From: Hyphomicrobiales bacterium
GTDB taxonomy: Bacteria > Pseudomonadota > Alphaproteobacteria > Rhizobiales > Rhizobiaceae
Assembly: GCA_900472675.1 (NCBI GenBank)
Contig: UCJA01000016.1
Location: 62,001-126,000 of the forward strand
DNA length: 64,000 nucleotides
Reading direction: 5' to 3'
Shown here: one piece after another, positions 62,541 through 64,000 of the stretch
Numbering within the stretch: position 1 is the first letter of the stretch
How the letters are laid out: the number at the start of each line of letters is the position of its first letter
Position numbers and translations under genes: made by a program
Notes under the pieces: model-generated
The model's database searches: none
What the model saw: the letters and a program-made list of their open reading frames with translations, nothing else
What the model was told of the DNA's origin: nothing

Positions 62541-64000
62541 ATGATAACAATTACCGATCTTTCCGCTCGTATTGCCGGGCGCCTTCTCCTCGACCATGCC
62601 AGCGTCACGCTGCCAGCCGGCACCAAGGCCGGCCTCGTTGGCCGCAACGGCGCCGGCAAGTCGACCCTGTTCAAGCTGATCACCGGCGAGATGGGCTCGG
62701 AGACCGGCTCCGTCACCTATCCGAAGAGCGCCAAGCTCGGCCAGGTGGCCCAGGAAGCGCCGGGCACCGAGGATTCGCTGCTCGAAATCGTGCTGGCTGC
62801 TGACAAGGAACGCGCCGCGCTGATGACGGAGTCGGAAACGGCCACCGATCCGCACCGGATTGCCGACATCCAGATGCGTCTCGTGGACATCGACGCCCAT
62901 TCGGCGGAGGCGCGGGCTGCCAGCATTCTCGCGGGCCTCGGGTTCTCCCAGGAAGCCCAGCTTCGCCCGGCCTCGTCGTTTTCCGGCGGCTGGCGGATGC
63001 GCGTCGCACTCGCCTCCGTGCTGTTTTCCGAACCGGACCTGCTGCTGCTCGACGAGCCGACCAACTATCTCGATCTCGAAGGCACGCTGTGGCTGGAAGA
63101 TTACGTGCGCCGCTATCCGCACACGGTCATCGTCATCAGCCATGACCGCGACATGCTCAACAACGCCGTCAACGCCATCGTCCATCTCGACCAGAAGAAG
63201 CTGACCTTCTATCGCGGCGGCTACGACCAGTTCGAACGCCAGAAGGCCGAAAACGACGAGCTGCAGACCAAGGCGAAGGCCAAGAACGACGCGGCCCGCA
63301 AGCATCTGCAGACCTTCATCGATCGCTTCAAGGCCAAGGCCTCCAAGGCCAAGCAGGCGCAGAGCCGCGTCAAGGCGCTGGAGCGGATGGGAACGGTTGC
63401 ATCCGTGATCGAGGACCACGTCCAGCCGATCACATTCCCCGAGCCCGAAAAGCAGCCCGCCTCGCCCATTATTTCCGTGCAGAACGGTTCCGTCGGCTAC
63501 GAGCCGGGCAAGCCGATCCTGAAGAACATCACGCTGCGCATCGACAACGACGACCGCATCGCCCTCCTCGGCTCGAACGGCAACGGCAAGTCTACCTTCG
63601 CCAAGTTCATTGCCGGCCGGCTTGCGCCTGACGGTGGCGAGCTGAAGCTGGCGCCGAGCCTGAAGATCGGTTTCTTTGCCCAGCACCAGCTCGACGATCT
63701 CGTCCCGGGCGATTCCCCCGTCGAGCACGTGCGCCGACTGATGCCGTCGGTGCCGGAAGCCAAGGTGCGCGCCCGCGTCGCCCAGATGGGGCTCGCGACG
63801 GAAAAGATGGCGACGCCGGCCAAAGACCTGTCCGGCGGCGAAAAGGCGCGCTTGCTGATGGGGCTTGCGGCCTTTCACGCCCCGAACCTTCTCATCCTCG
63901 ACGAGCCGACCAACCATCTGGACATCGACAGCCGAAGGGCGCTGATCGAGGCGCTCAACGACTACGAGGGCGCCGTGATCCTGATCTCCCATGATCGCCA
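62541..64000 (+). CDS. ABC-F type ATPase, partial
   Basis: Cytoplasmic duplicated ABC ATPase, probably acting on the ribosome. The part within the window (about 486 codons) has two ABC modules: Walker A VGRNGAGKSTLFK near residue 33-45 with DEPTNYLDLEG, an inter-module linker rich in Lys/Ala (FIDRFKAKASKAKQAQSRVK), and a second module with GSNGNGKSTFAK and DEPTNHLDIDSR. The window edge cuts the second module shortly after its Walker B and H-loop. It resembles the Uup/YheS branch. Confidence 0.93.
   Translation, partial: MITITDLSARIAGRLLLDHASVTLPAGTKAGLVGRNGAGKSTLFKLITGEMGSETGSVTYPKSAKLGQVAQEAPGTEDSLLEIVLAADKERAALMTESETATDPHRIADIQMRLVDIDAHSAEARAASILAGLGFSQEAQLRPASSFSGGWRMRVALASVLFSEPDLLLLDEPTNYLDLEGTLWLEDYVRRYPHTVIVISHDRDMLNNAVNAIVHLDQKKLTFYRGGYDQFERQKAENDELQTKAKAKNDAARKHLQTFIDRFKAKASKAKQAQSRVKALERMGTVASVIEDHVQPITFPEPEKQPASPIISVQNGSVGYEPGKPILKNITLRIDNDDRIALLGSNGNGKSTFAKFIAGRLAPDGGELKLAPSLKIGFFAQHQLDDLVPGDSPVEHVRRLMPSVPEAKVRARVAQMGLATEKMATPAKDLSGGEKARLLMGLAAFHAPNLLILDEPTNHLDIDSRRALIEALNDYEGAVILISHDR

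Overview
The window is a high-GC stretch of an alphaproteobacterial chromosome, almost certainly from the Rhizobiales and most likely the family Rhizobiaceae. The evidence is gene content and order: a plsX-fabH pair, ribD-ribE-ribH-nusB, a MarR-type ldtR beside an L,D-transpeptidase, an Asp-type (metal-swapped) HemB, a Bpt leucyl-transferase, HdaA, DUF1236, DUF6163, a UvrC with an acidic N-terminal extension, and a K+-insensitive proton-pumping pyrophosphatase. There are no rRNA or tRNA genes, no CRISPR array and no insertion sequence. Species was not determined.

Layout. 1-6.0 kb: fatty-acid/phospholipid precursor genes (fabH partial, plsX), DUF177, a cytochrome bc1 assembly chaperone, a BamE-like lipoprotein and hppA. 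6.1-12 kb: an MFS carrier, then a compact minus-strand run nusB, ribH, ribE, ribD, nrdR, glyA. 12-15.6 kb: an L,D-transpeptidase, a small unknown gene, ldtR and a DUF6163 membrane protein. 15.9-18.4 kb: hemB, an RDD membrane protein and bpt. 18.4-19 kb: an AbrB-Doc toxin-antitoxin (TA) pair with a perfect operator. 19-30.5 kb: parC, a secreted unknown protein, a DUF1236 protein, aspS, a bestrophin, a TetR/membrane-protein pair, an MFS carrier and rnd.

30.5-36.1 kb looks accessory: an antitoxin whose toxin has been reduced to a frameshifted remnant, DUF2891, DUF2000 beside an AraC-type remnant, a phytase-like secreted esterase behind seven phased PhoB-type half-sites, a small secreted protein and a membrane HEAT-repeat protein. 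36.1-43.7 kb is core again: ppx, ppk, an AI-2E family permease and hdaA on one strand, purM-purN on the other. 43.8-49.4 kb: a Phd-VapC pair, a solitary phnM with a PHO box, an alpha/beta hydrolase, and a Nudix hydrolase translationally coupled to a molybdopterin oxidoreductase. 49.5-56.5 kb: rlmJ, a secreted RNase T2, a GST, a surface beta-barrel, uvrC, pgsA, moaD, moaE. 56.5-64 kb: a second Phd-PIN pair, an orphan LivH permease facing a CGNR zinc-finger regulator across a large palindrome, a lipoprotein, ndk, a GST, a degenerate GGDEF protein, a DinB-fold protein and a partial ABC-F ATPase.

Themes. Phosphate runs through the middle: two genes 13 kb apart (the phytase-like esterase and phnM) have PhoB-type 11-bp half-sites with the same TCA-N11-TATG(G/C)G geometry, and ppk/ppx lie between them. 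Cell-envelope remodelling is represented by ldtR and its neighbouring transpeptidase, which share a promoter motif. Four TA loci (one broken) are scattered through otherwise core sequence. No clearly new multi-gene system was found; the most original signals are regulatory sites and small locus architectures, listed in the findings.
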